64,000 bases of DNA, taken from assembly GCA_003118195.1 (NCBI GenBank), contig BEXV01000211.1, forward strand, positions 155,235-219,234, read 5' to 3'. Source of the DNA: Hemicentrotus pulcherrimus (taxonomy: Eukaryota; Echinodermata; Echinoidea; Camarodonta; Strongylocentrotidae). The translations under genes and the position numbers were made by a program. Under the pieces are notes generated by a model. That model had not been told where the DNA came from. It saw only the letters and a program-made list of their open reading frames with translations, and searched no databases. Below are positions 49,675 through 61,328 of the stretch, one piece after another (position 1 is the first letter of the stretch; each line of letters begins with the position of its first letter).

Positions 49675-51781
49675 CTAGAAGAAAGGGTGATTGAGAGAGA
49701 AAAAACAGGAGATTTAGGCCTCAAGATTAGTCAATAGAAAAACAACATTGTAAGGAGCTGATGTACAATATGTGTGAATGTCATTTTCTGTATCGACTAT
49801 AGCAGAGCAGGACCATGTAGAGAATGTCAGCACTTTTTCAAACTTTTTGAACTAGCCCATACCCGGCCCGAAAAGTTTGAAGTTGGATTTGGGCACCGTT
49901 AGATCCATAGTTGTGATTAACTTCTTCCTGACTTGAACGGTCGGTCATAAACAAGGACAAATAACATACTGTACTATGACCTGAAGTATTTGTGAAATGT
50001 CACTATACATTTTATGAAAAAAAGTCCTAATATTGTACCCCAAATTTTAGTAATTGGTCTGGGGGTAAACTCGTGAATACGTATAAAACTACATTTCGCT
50101 CAAGTTTTGAGTATAACAATACGTTAAATATTTTTGAAAAAATGAGTAACCTTTAAGATTCGATTCAATCATTTTAGGCCCTCCATTATTTCCATATTTC
50201 CGTTTCTGATGTCCGAAATTGACTTTCAAAGATACAATACTTAACATAAACTTAGATACAAAGTAAACAAGTTTGTTTTTGAAACTGGTTCATAATTCGA
50301 AAAGCAATTGAAAACATGTATACTATATTTTCACAATTATATGATATAATTAGCATCATCATCATTGCTAGTATTAAGACTTTCGTACATGATAGCTATT
50401 AACTAAGCAATATGGGGAAGAAAATTGTGAATTACTTGAGTACTCTTTTATAGGCCTATCATGATTGAAAATTGATATTAAAAAGATGCAGTTAGAAATA
50501 CGGCGTGCATCTCTCAATGGGATGTAAACATGCAAAATTTTCATTTTTTCATACAGGGGACATTTAAAAAACGCATGACGATTAATGAAACAAATAATGC
50601 CTTATTTTATTAATGAATTAAACAAATCATCGATTAAAGAACCCTTGCGCAAACTTTGTCCGAAAGAGTAATAAGTACATACACAACTGTTACAAATGAC
50701 TCAATCATGTTTTTGTATTATCAAAATCGATTGATTTTCACCCCATCAATTATCTAATGGGCCTGGCGTAGTAAAATAGGAGTAACGAACTCCAAAAAGA
50801 AATATGAGAAATATATGAGTCAGTACATGAAGAGCTGTCGTTAAAATGCATTTAATGACAGTATTATCACGCCCCACTCCACCATTGTCATAAAGTAAGT
50901 TCATTACCATGATTATGATAATGAGATGATGCAGTACAGTGTATTAAACCCCATGCTTTCGCCTTATCTACTTTAATAATCGCTTCTCTATTATACAAAC
51001 AGAACTGATGTGCATGATATGAGAAATCAAATAATGCCCGTGTCACGAACTGACACGAAGCCAATGCCAATTTTCCTATAGATCCCCTTTGATAGTAATA
51101 ATAAAAAAAATTATAAAATGGCATCGCATTTATGATCATACTGGTTGAAGAGTACTAAGAAATATTATAATTTTGTACTTATTCACTTTTTTTGAATGAG
51201 AGATTGAAAAACTTTTACTGTTTTTATCCACCACTTCCATTGATTGGGTAAAAAACTAAAACCTTTACACAAAACAGAAGACAAAACAAAGTACTGAATT
51301 TCATCTATATATTTCTGTTTACATCAGGCTTTCGTGACTCTTAACAGACTCTTTTTTTTTCCGTCTAAACATTTAATTGCTTATACCTTTTCACTGTAAC
51401 TATAAGTTATAACTATTTCAATATTACCAAATTCGCTAGAACGGATTAATAAGTTAAAAACTGCAAATAAAATTATACCATTGGACTCAGAAGATATCGT
51501 GTATTCCTACAGACAGTTTTGCTAATAATTAGTATGCAGGATGATAAATATTGGAGATGAACATTAATTTCGGTAAAGGAGAAGTGACTGTTTTCTCAAG
51601 ACTATCTTTCTTTATGTATGATTTTAAAGCAATAAATTTTTTTTTAAAAGAAGATTCCTTTAGACATAATAGTAGTTAGAAGTTTGGGATCGACAGAATT
51701 CCACGATAAAATGGGTATGCATGTATGCGTACACGAGTGATAGTGAGGAGAGGGGAGGAAGGGGTAAACTTTAAAACTTAC
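49675..51781 (-). other. Intron 1 of ISL1 (2107 bp)
   Basis: Donor GTAAGT at 51781, acceptor TTCTAG at 49675 after a pyrimidine-rich tract. Phase 1. AT-rich with no coding potential that I recognise and no large repeat. Contains only short A/T runs. Confidence 0.85.
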
Positions 51782-51800
51782 GTTTCGTGATTTCCTCCAT
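51782..51800 (-). CDS. ISL1: ISL1 coding exon 1: start codon and first six codons
   Basis: On the minus strand ATG at 51800-51798 opens M-E-E-I-T-K plus the first base of codon 7. The donor GTAAGT starts at 51781. The single trailing C joins TG at the start of exon 2 to make Leu7, giving MEEITKLSCKRR immediately before the first LIM cysteine. This matches the short, basic N-terminus of ISL1 proteins. The start context is GCCATGG, with G at -3 and +4, a strong Kozak match. An in-frame upstream ATG lies at 51905-51903 (35 codons earlier) in a weaker context with C at -3. The frame stays open from there and the nearest in-frame stop is TGA at 51944-51942. The short start is preferred on context and on length compared with the family. 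Confidence 0.8.
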
Positions 51801-52378
51801 GGCATCAAATGGTAAAAATCTCCTTAGATCCAAAGAGGAGATTGTGTTCCCTGAATCCAGTTTAGATGGGTGAGCGACTGGAGGGGAGAGCGAATGGATG
51901 AGCATTGGAACTTCTTCTTCTTCCCCTTCTCCGTTAGCGGCTCAAGTCTGTCTGGTCCTCGGTACCACAGCCGTCCAGCGACCGAGCAAGGGGTACAAAC
52001 ACACAGAGGAATAAAAGTGAAAGTCTCTTAATGTTTTGAGCCGAGAAGTGGTGGGTTAAATCCGTTTGAAGTGAAGACTCTCCAGACACAAGGAGCCAAT
52101 TACTGGATGAGGGGAGATGCTATCGCTAGAGTGGTTATATGGCAATCTGAGATCCGACTGATGAAGAAAGTGGTAGTGATGGTGGTGGTGGAGGAGATGG
52201 AGATTGCAGCAGGAGATACAGCAAATCGTCCGGGTGCTCAGGTGGTTTCGTACGAGATGCTCGACAATCTATCCCCGCATCTGGCGGCCTACTTAACCCT
52301 TGAGCATCACCCTCATAAGTGACAGCACCTTCGCTCAAGCAGGTCCGTTTTCAATACTTTCCACCGCAAAACACATAT
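51801..52378 (-). other. ISL1: Candidate 5' leader of ISL1 mRNA
   Basis: The stretch between the start codon and the TATA-like box at 52406-52414 has no splice acceptor I would trust, so a continuous leader of about 575 nt is the simplest reading. The right end is inferred from TATA spacing and not seen. It has several short upstream ORFs on the minus strand: ATG at about 52313 (8 codons including a nested ATG at about 52305), ATG at about 52277 (ATG CGG GGA TAG), and ATG at 51805-51803, which overlaps the main start. A (GGT/GGA)-rich run lies at about 52171-52202. Such leaders often lower translation, but that is inference. Confidence 0.4.
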
Positions 52379-52405
52379 ACAACAGGCTCATTGGGTCAGA
52401 CAATA

Positions 52406-52414
52406 TTATATATA
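52406..52414 (-). promoter_or_regulatory. TATA-like box upstream of ISL1
   Basis: Minus strand reads TATATATAA. It lies about 605 bp upstream of the preferred ATG, in the right orientation for the gene. It adjoins a short (CA/TG) run, so it could simply be microsatellite sequence. A transcription start about 25-30 bp further left (near 52378) would follow if it is real. Confidence 0.35.
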
Positions 52415-52632
52415 CACACACACATACACCTCAATGCGAAGAGTGTATAGAAAACACCGTTTAGCACGTACAGTGAATTGAGGGTTACGTGTAGGAGGGG
52501 GTCGGTCCTTCCACCACTCTCCTCGAAAACGAAGTCATACGCCGCGCGCGTAGGTTCCCATACACCAACGTACAAAATCACTTAGCTGACAGACGTTTCT
52601 GGTGAAAACCCTTTTGCGCGATTCGGGCGCTC

Positions 52633-52656
52633 ATTGGCTGAATACTTCGGCACGTG
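52633..52656 (-). promoter_or_regulatory. CCAAT box and CACGTG E-box upstream of ISL1
   Basis: The minus strand reads CAGCCAATGAG (CCAAT at 52637-52633), a good NF-Y type site in the gene's own orientation. A palindromic CACGTG at 52651-52656 (USF/MYC-type E-box) lies 13 bp further upstream. The pair sits about 220-240 bp upstream of the TATA-like box in a locally GC-rich stretch with several CpGs (about 52535-52690). Factor names come from the known consensus motifs; binding is not shown. Confidence 0.4.
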
Positions 52657-53380
52657 ACCAGCCTACGGTCGTCGATTATTGGTGGTCGACGCTCCCGATA
52701 TCATGGTCTTTCCAGCAATCGCCTGCCGTATGCTCAATGAGATGGTCGTACTCATTTGCATTTCAGATCAGTTCGGTAGTAACAAAAAAAAACCAAAAAA
52801 AACTGTCCTTTATAGAGAAAACAAATGTATTATTATTTTGTTTTATTGATGGGAAAATACCATACCAAACTGTAGATTTAGAAACAACAATGTAATGTTG
52901 AGAGTCTTTAAATTATGTTTTGATCGCTAAGCGTTTACCATTTTTTTGTTTTACATTAACAAGAGTGACTTAAAACAAGATGTTAACATCTTACCTTGTT
53001 TGACAATAATCATGTTACTACATAATTCAGCAGGGGATAATATTTGAAGAAGAAAAAATACAGAATTCAGAGAAATGCAATGTCGCTTGGTGAAAACTGT
53101 ACGACCTCTTTAGTTAATTGAATTACCGTAAAGCGTATATCCTATTCAGGAGGTGACTATGATGTCTTATTCACAATAATAATGTACCGATTACATTAAC
53201 TGTTATGTCCTTCTACTAAGTCAATGATTGTGTACGTTTCCTTTTTCGGACTTGTTATTTTTAAACATTTTGCAATTCTCTTTTGAACGTCCCTAAATAG
53301 ATATCAACATTTAGGTGACAAATGTTGCACAGGATATAATAATTCTGTATGTGAATGAAGGTGCAGATTCGTTTTTTTTT

Positions 53381-53425
53381 TCTCACTCTCTTTCTCTTTT
53401 TCTCTCTCTCTCTCTCTGTCTGTCC
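53381..53425 (+). repeat. T run and (CT) array
   Basis: T9 at about 53372 followed by mixed CT units. Similar arrays lie at 53841-53880 and 54104-54133, the latter grading into a C/T-rich tract to 54303. Confidence 0.8.
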
Positions 53426-55542
53426 CTCATTAAAGCTTCGATCGGAATCACACGTAATTGTGTAGTGATTGGGACTCGAATATAAACCCCTTAATTGCCC
53501 ATCAAATGGTTAATCTCGATCTAACAAGAAATGTAAACAAGCTATTTCAGTTTTTAATCAAATTCCCACCCATTGTCGATCTGTTCACCACGGTCTCCTC
53601 TCATTATTACGCAACGCAACTCATGTAGAAGGGATGCATTCATATTGCATCGTTTTGAGGAAGAGAATTACTCTGTTTTCTTTCATAAAAGTTGTTAAAT
53701 TTACGAGGCTCGTTATCGTAAGGACAAGGGGACTAGTATTCAATATAAATTTACGATCTTGCGATTTTGATTGTGTCTTCACGTATTTGTGTGCGAGTTG
53801 GGTGGTTTCTTGTAACTGTTTCCATGTCCACCCCTTCCCCCTTCCTCTCTCTCTCTCTTTCTCTCTCTCTTTCTTTCTACATCTTTCTTGTTCATGTATC
53901 ACTTTGGTTGCCACCCTGAACATAAGGTGGGTCATTAGAACATGAATGATTTCAGCCATGCATGCTCAAGGCCTCTGGATCTGTGTAACATTCTTCACAG
54001 CGACATGGGTGGGTGTATTTTGTTTATCCTATTTTTTCCCAAAAGCAACGTAGTACTGTAGGCGTGTGGCGAAGCTTTGTAGCCAGAGATCTACTGAACT
54101 CTCATTCCCTCTCTCTCTCTCTCTCTCTCTCTAAGCTTTATTTCTCTTGCTCACCTAACTTCTATTTTCTTATCTCTTGTCAGTTCCTCCTCCTCTCTCT
54201 CTTCCTCCCTTTCTCTAGCTATATCTCTTATTTTCTCTCACTCTCTATCCATCCCTCCCTCTTTAAATTCTTCTCTCTTCCTCTCTCACTCCACCCTCTC
54301 TCCCATCGCGCTCGGCGATAGTGGCGCAATGAACAGCGCCCGCTTGTAACCCGCTTTCACTTGCGCTATGTCGAACATTGACACTTACGGATAATATTTG
54401 TAAGGGTTACGGAACCCATAGTCAGGTTAAAGACAAATAATATGAGTTTTTATACGGATAAATGTTTTTCATGGATACCCTAAACATAAACACTTGCATG
54501 GTGTTTTTACGTGTTTTTTTTCCTTCATTTTATACCACCCAACATCATATAAGTTAAAAGTACTAAGACAAAAAGAAATTGTCAATTAGGTTCAGACGTC
54601 TATTTTAATCAAAGTATTCTGGTGTTACATTATTAATGTTTAAGGACTATGCTGTATTTGTTGAAAGAAAACTCTAAGTCTCTTCTTTTCAAAGTTGTTA
54701 CACTATACATTTAAGAGCTGTGAGATGTATCCAAACAACAACAAAGAAGGAGGAGAATAAAAAAAGGGCAACCCTTTTACGAAAATAACAGTTACAATCC
54801 TATTCCGTTAAACCCCGAAAGTCTATTACGTCGCATTGTTCCCTTATTTTTCGCACGGTCGAACACTTTGAAAAGACTTATCTGAACTTGGTCTTTACAA
54901 AGCCGTTGAATAATCAACCTTACCCACAAATTTGAAGGCAACACAAGTAGATAGAGGGCTTAAAGAACGACAATTTTATGGTCATTACAAAGGATAAAGG
55001 TGTGGGGAGAACGAGAAGGCGGGGCAAAAGGGCTTTCTTGAAAGAGATGCAAGAATACTCATTACCTGCTTCAAAAGAAGATTAATCCTTGTGACCGACT
55101 TACACCTTATGGGAAGTCAGCAAGTCGATAATAACCTTAAAAAAGGGGGAGAGGTTGCTTTGAAATGTGGAAATAATTATGGCTGTGTTTGTTGGCTATT
55201 TTGATGGATTAAGGTTATAGCATAGAGATGGACTGCAGTGCTGTCGCTCAAAGAGGTGGGCTGTTGGTGAACAATCCCTCCTCTCAAAATGTATTTCTGC
55301 CAATCCTTACATTAATTATAAAAAAATCTGAGGACCTGCTTTTACATAGTTTTTGTTTCTAGGTAATCTAAGTTGAGTTACGTAAACTTGTCGTTAAACT
55401 TCAACAACGTAGGCTGCTATATAATATATATCTGCGGTTATATGAGAAACAAAAGAAGAAAAGGATGCACGGTTGATATTTTGTTAGCTTTTGCATTTTG
55501 TTGATTCACATTAGATTTCTGAGTAAGTCAATTTAATTATAA

Positions 55543-55543
55543 C

Positions 55544-55598
<55 letters not shown>

Positions 55599-55600
55599 TT
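55543..55600 (+). repeat. (AAT) trinucleotide array, about 58 bp
   Basis: Nearly uninterrupted AAT units, directly followed by TTAATTTTTATATAGTGCTCC. The TATATAG(T/C)GC motif beside an AAT array recurs at ends of interspersed elements in marine invertebrate genomes as far as I recall, so this may mark an element boundary. Confidence 0.85.
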
Positions 55601-57400
55601 TAATTTTTATATAGTGCTCCCTTCGTTTACAACCTGATAAAAACTGGACAAATATGTCTGTTTGCTACTATCTCAATTTTGCTCTCCCGTATTCCTTCTT
55701 ACTCGTCTTCCCTAAAAGTTCCATGTCCTTCTCATTCTTTCCTTTTCTTATATGCTTCATTTTTTTTTTCATTTTTTTTTCTTCATTTTTTAATTTTTTT
55801 TAGAGCATATACATTACCCGACAAGTTAGAGAAATTACATCGTATTTGCCGTATTTCTTTCTGGTACAGAGCGCTTTCAAATCTTCCTTATCTATCACAT
55901 TGTATCTACTTACAGTTTATTTATTCTATCTACTTGTCAATTTTCTCACCTGTTTCGTTTCCAGAACTTTCTTCTGTTATGATTTATTCTTCAATTCTAA
56001 TAAACTTTTCTTACCAATTCAAAAGTCTAGTTTATTTACTTTTCTTTCGTCTCCGTTTATTTACCCTTCTCTACTTCTTTAAGTTTCCTCCTTTTTTATT
56101 CCTTCTTTACCCTCATCTCGTTCTTTTATTTATCTACGACACTGTCCCTTTTCCAATATTAGAGTTGTCAAGTATTTTTATTGTTTCATTCTCTGAAATT
56201 CCGCGAATTTATTTGGACAATATTACAATAGGACAAACTCTGCTTTTCTTGACATGTCCTCGTTTTGATGTCAATGGTTCACAGTCGAGCTGATTATAAT
56301 GCTGGATCTGATTTTTGGACGAAATTGTTTTCCTGAGATTAGATTTGAATTTTTACCCTTTATCCCCAGCTTCAAGAAAAAAGGAGTGGGGTCATGACCA
56401 TCGTATCAAAATAATTTTACAGTAAGAGTTTCCCACAGAAAAAATATATGGGAGAATTTTGATTAGTTATAACAAGAATAAAAGAACTTCACATCTTTTA
56501 ATTAACGCCCGATGCTGTGTGAGTATATAAAGTTCTATCGTTGTTCTAATGTTGTAAAACTTTGCCATTTTGACAAATCCGTAAAAACTTCAAAGCACTC
56601 GTTGCTATTTGCAAATCCTATCAAATCTATGAACCTTCAAAAAGTCGCGGGGCAGTGACCTCGACTTGCCATGCTTTGACAGTTAAGTCTGTGATTAATG
56701 TTGTAATTACGTTTATGTTTGAGAAACGACTAATGAATCTCTTTCAGAACACTGCGATTAAATCATCACCTATTGTATAGCTTATTGTATTCACTTCCTG
56801 GCTGTTAGTAGAATTCAGTAGTATGTCTACACCTTCTCCACTCACAATGTTTGATAAAGTTCTTACAGTTTCAGGTGAAACAATAACAAGAACCTCGTGG
56901 GAGGGGCTTCGGTTCCAATACCTATGCCTATATGATACACATGTACTTACATCGTATACGGATTCCCCATTAGATTGATTCACACAGGTTGTTCAATATT
57001 CAATAATTGTATGCCAATCCCAATAATGTTTTCTACATCTGATTTTGATATTTGAACTGAGATATTTAAACTAAAAGCCTTTTTGTCGATTTCGCCATGA
57101 CAAATCGAAAAGTCATTACCTTCAAAAAATAGCATATTTCAGACGAAATATACGTGTTAAATCTACTTTGTTGCTTCAATTCTGAGGATTGGAATATTTT
57201 AACAGGAGAATCCCGCTATCGTATATAATTATATCAACAATCCCTCTTTTTTTCGGCAGCCTGGTATTTGCCATGATAATAGTGATTCATGCCATACCTA
57301 AACAGAAAATAAAACGATGGCAAATTGTACTTCGCAGTTCAGATGTAATTACCACGGTGTTCTTCCCCTTAAAAATATAGGAGCCCCCTACCCGCCCCCT

Positions 57401-57411
57401 TTCTCTCCCTT

Positions 57412-57446
<35 letters not shown>

Positions 57447-57715
57447 TTCTCTCCTCCCTTTCTCTCTCTGTCTCTCTCTCTCTCTCTCTCATCACCCCCT
57501 CTCTCTGTCTCCCTTCTGTTGTAATGCTTCTCCCTCCCTTTCCTCGATCTCTTCGCTCTTCCTCTCTCACTGTCTCGTATGTCCTTTGATTCTATATCCA
57601 TTCTCTCCCTTTCTCTCACCGTTCTGTATTTTTATCTCCCTTTCCCCCTTCCTCCCAACCACTTCCCCCTCCCCTCTCTCTCTTCCATTCATCTCGCTCT
57701 CCCACCTCCTCACCA
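57401..57715 (+). repeat. (CT)-rich pyrimidine tract
   Basis: Long CT arrays (densest 57415-57490) grading into mixed C/T-rich sequence to about 57715. Frames through it on both strands are low-complexity. Confidence 0.85.
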
Positions 57716-58578
57716 TCTTCACACATACAAGCACCGATCAAAACAGTTACAAATAAAGAGGGACATGGCAGAAAAGGGAGGTGTGAATTTGTCTTTGGCA
57801 CTTTCCTTCTTGTACACGACGTAAACTTTCTTTTGGTCTTTGTCTTATGGACCAAAAGAGGACCTGGGCCTCTTTATTGAAAGGTCCATTCATGATCCTA
57901 ATCAAACACAGACTGGCTGGCGTTCTTGACCAAACATCGCAATTTGGTGTGACTTTTTGGAGCAGAAGAGGAAGAGAAGGTGATAAAATCATGACAGTTG
58001 AAGTAGACCCTCGTGAGAATTAAACGTAATGTAATGAAGGAAAGAAGGAAAATAAAAGGAGTTCATCAAAACTATTAGAGGGATCTTCTCGAAAGAAATG
58101 TGCATTTTAAGTCTTGTGAACAAGAAACTTAATGTGAAGAAATAGGCCTACTAATCTACAAACACTTGATAAAATATAGATAGACATTAAAACGTAACAA
58201 CGTACAGTTTTGCCTAAAAATCGTTGAAAAGAACATCATTATTAGCATGAAAAGGTCTTCTTCTCGAAAGTGTAACATCTTAAAGTCACATAGAAGTCAG
58301 CTCTCATGGGGAATTCGACACCATTCGGGTGTTTACCCAATAACAGGTGTTGTCAATCACCAGGGTTAGCCTCGAGATTTATGACCATTAGATCTTATGT
58401 AATGCTTTGCTCTTCCTTCGCCCGAATAATCACGAGCATTCTCCGAGAGATTAGGGGGTAATTCTTGATGGGCCAACGGGTTTGCTGTGTGCAGATTTGT
58501 ACTCCCATTAATGGTATTTCTACCAAGTCTGGTGTCAGCGAATAATGGCCTTCTGCACATGAAAACTGACTACCCAAT

Positions 58579-58745
58579 CCCTTTAAGCGGGGTTGCACTA
58601 CTAAGTAGTTACTTGCGCCCTCTACACAGCCAACAGTGCCTTATCGGTACTTTTCTTATGTTAATTGATGAGATAACCACCTGTCAGTGACCACGCAGGG
58701 AGGTCAAATCCCTCTTGGCCAAACTAGTGCAGATAGGGCTTTAAA
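58579..58745. mobile_element. Short interspersed element, copy B (MITE-like)
   Basis: Same orientation as copy A at 849-1058, sharing the CCTTTAA start, ACTAAGTAGTTACTTGCGCC-like block, TTCTTATGTTAA, GATGAGATAACCACCTGTCA and a terminal GGCTTTAAAG. The 5' CTTTAAGC...GCAC and 3' GTGC...GCTTTAAAG parts look like imperfect terminal inverted repeats. Family identity unknown to me. Confidence 0.45.
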
Positions 58746-59579
58746 GAATGTTAAATGTTACCCTCCCGCTTTCCTAATTTTTCTTTTAGTTCCCACCCTT
58801 CTTTTCAATCAGCATAATGGCGCCGGTAACATGTAAAAGGTAGCGAATCAAACATTATTTTCTACCATTGTGCCGGTGAAGAGGTGTGTATGGTTTTGAT
58901 TTGGGTAACATGCGTTAAAAAAAAATACCCAAATAATATGATTGATATTGCGGATTCCAAATCTCTTATTGTCGTTTGTTTATTATTTTGTTTGTTTGTT
59001 TATTGTTCTCTTTTATTTCTTTTTCGGAGTTTGTGGCTACTTTTATTGTGTTGTTGACCTCTGTTTCTATCTCTTTATCTCTACCCCCGTTCAGTTCAAA
59101 ATTCAATTATATTTATTTCCTTACATACTAGTTTGACTTTTGCTTTGATGTAAGTGTTTAAAAATTCTGCCATCCCTTGTTGTTGAAAAAAATATTAACA
59201 ATAATAAATGCTCCTACTTAAACATTTCTTCTTTAAAAATCCATTTTTTTAATCTTTCTGTTAGTGTCTCGATTTCATTCTGTTTTATCGTCTCTCTATC
59301 TGTCTATCTGTCCGTCTCTCCAGTCTAATCTCGTTCTGCTCCTTTCCGGTTTCTCTCTATCTTACTTGGCATCTCTCTCTTTCTCTCTCTCTCTCCCCTT
59401 CATTATGTTTTTTTTTCTTCACTATCCAATGAATCACAATCTTTATTATTCTTTCCTGAACTGTAAAACCCATTGGCCACTACATCTGTCCATGAAATTT
59501 CGGGCGAGCAGTGGAAAAAGGAGGACAGAATGAGAAGAGAAGAGGGGACAAAAAATCATTAAAAATCCCCTCACTATCT

Positions 59580-59810
59580 GTCTAACCAAAGTTACGCCAT
59601 ATGGCATGGAGGTTCGCCGGGGATATGAGCGAATATTGGGGCGTAGGTCTGTGCGCCGTACTAGCCACAGGAGAACGACCGCAGCGCGTGTCTGGTAGCG
59701 AAGCGGGGCCGTTTGGAATGCGGCGCACGGGGCGACATGCCTTCCCTCGTAAAACATGCGCATTGTGTGGGGTTTGAGGGCCCAAGGCCGCCACAGTCCC
59801 GTGTTACCCT
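59580..59810. other. GC-rich block of unknown nature
   Basis: A sharp change from AT-rich flanks to GC-rich, CpG-bearing sequence for about 230 bp. Both strands have open frames here, but I recognise no protein in either. On the minus strand, GTAAGT donor-like sites follow at about 59950 and 59858 (transcription order). It could be a regulatory element, an upstream untranslated exon, or an old transferred or mobile fragment. Confidence 0.3.
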
Positions 59811-61282
59811 TACTATTACCATAGTTAAAGGGTGAAAGAACCTCAATTGAAAACTTACGTGGGATAAAGAGAACAATACATTCAACAAATAAAGCAGAGA
59901 GATCACAGAAATACAGAACCACCAATACTTTGGCTTCACGTAGACATACTTACAGTGTCTAACAGATATCACTCAATAAAGGTATTTCCATAGAATAATA
60001 AAGCCCGTGATGAATACTTGAAAGTATCCAATGCTCTTTATTTCTTCAATGTATTTCAAGATGGGAAGATCACATAGTCGCACAATGTATACATTATCCT
60101 TCCATATATCTTTGTTTGTCAAATGTTTTGTCAAACCTGTCAAAATATGTTGTATAGGCCTTTTTCTAGCAAAACTCTGACTTATGAGAAATAGAAATTC
60201 CCCATTAAAATCGTGTTATTCCATAAACATGTTTGCATAGGATTTACTTTATACCTTTAGGATGGTAATCATACGGAGATTATTGTATTTCCAGAGAAGA
60301 TTGTTGTTAACATGTTAGCGATGATGCTTGTAAGAAAGGGATTGCCGAGAGAGAAAAAGATGAAATGAACCTACGTACACGCTCTGACTACCATTAAAGA
60401 ATTTAAAAGATAAACACTCAAGATTGAAGCCACAATGTGATTCAAATTAGGAAGAAAAAAATATGTCTTTGTCACGAGCAAGTATAGCCAGAAAAATAAG
60501 AATAAAGAAATATAAAACAGAATGATGAAATTTTGCCAAAATTAGTTTTTAAAAACGTTCATCTTTATTACTGTGTAAAGCAATAATCAAGAGAGTTCAT
60601 TACCATCAGAAACATACCAAATCGACAAAACAATTTAATTAACTTTATTGGTATTACACCATTTCACTTTTTGATATTGTAATTAACCCAGCGGTGTGCA
60701 GAAATGAATGAATTATTTTCATACCTCAACCGAACCATAATACTTCACAAACACCTTGCGCAAGCGATCGATGTTAATATCTCTTTCCTTTAGCACGTCT
60801 GGAATGAGTTTCCATGTTGCATTAGTATACCTACACGGGAAAAGGATGCACGTTATAGCACTGGCTGTTGCAGAATTAATCCATTTTAATTACGCGCAAG
60901 ATCCAACGTCGTGTTTAACGGGGGAGAAGTGTCGGGTTTCTGGGGGCTTGGGGCGCCCCTGATTGTCGAACGCGTGATATGATTAAAGTTATACCCGAGA
61001 TGCTCTAATTTAGTCTATTTTTTGGTCTACTACATCTTTGTGTCAACTTCTCGGGCGTTTTTCTTAATCACGTTTCTCCCTTGACTCTGAATTCGATTGC
61101 TGCTCATACCCTCCCTCCCCTCCTCCTCCTCTTTCTTATTTCCGTCTTCTTTAACTGCTCCAATAAAAGTGGATAAGGAAAGCAAAGGGGGAGAGAGAAT
61201 GTTATTGCCCCCTTCACCTTTTCATCCATGCACCCGTTCTCTCCTGCTCTCTCCTCCCCCTTCCATATGTAATATATTAAAT

Positions 61283-61289
61283 CTCTCTC

Positions 61290-61328
<39 letters not shown>

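Larger units (their letters stand above)
5555..51800 (-). other. ISL1: ISLET (ISL1-type) LIM-homeodomain gene, coding span of exons 1-5, 3' incomplete
   Basis: Five coding exons on the minus strand splice to one 312-residue open reading frame: 51782-51800, 49479-49674, 41321-41568, 29919-30205 and 5555-5740 (936 nt in total). Domain order is LIM1 (about residues 16-69), LIM2 (78-131), homeodomain (178-237) and C-terminal LHX3-binding segment (about 282-312), the ISL1/ISL2 order. Vertebrate ISL1 is 349 residues, so about 37 C-terminal residues, encoded by a final exon, are missing and probably lie left of position 1. In known animals islet proteins are nuclear activators. They bind TAAT-type sites, pair with LDB (NLI) and LHX3-type partners through the LIM and C-terminal segments, and specify motor and other neurons and endocrine cells. 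That role is taken from the family; the domains and junctions are read directly. Most invertebrates have a single islet gene, so the symbol denotes the family and not strict orthology to one vertebrate copy. Confidence 0.95.

Noticed and set aside
52602..52895. 97-codon + strand frame overlapping the promoter
   Set aside because: Opposite strand to the gene, no homology, and it overlaps CCAAT and E-box motifs; treated as chance.
55679..56293. 204-codon open frame on the + strand
   Set aside because: The frame follows an AAT array and a T-rich stretch. The product is a Phe/Leu/Ser-rich low-complexity string with no recognisable domain. T-rich sequence lacks stops in this frame by composition.
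59446..59925. 159-codon minus-strand frame across the GC-rich block
   Set aside because: No recognisable domain, and other frames of the same block are open too, which is expected for GC-rich sequence with few stops. Kept only as a compositional finding.
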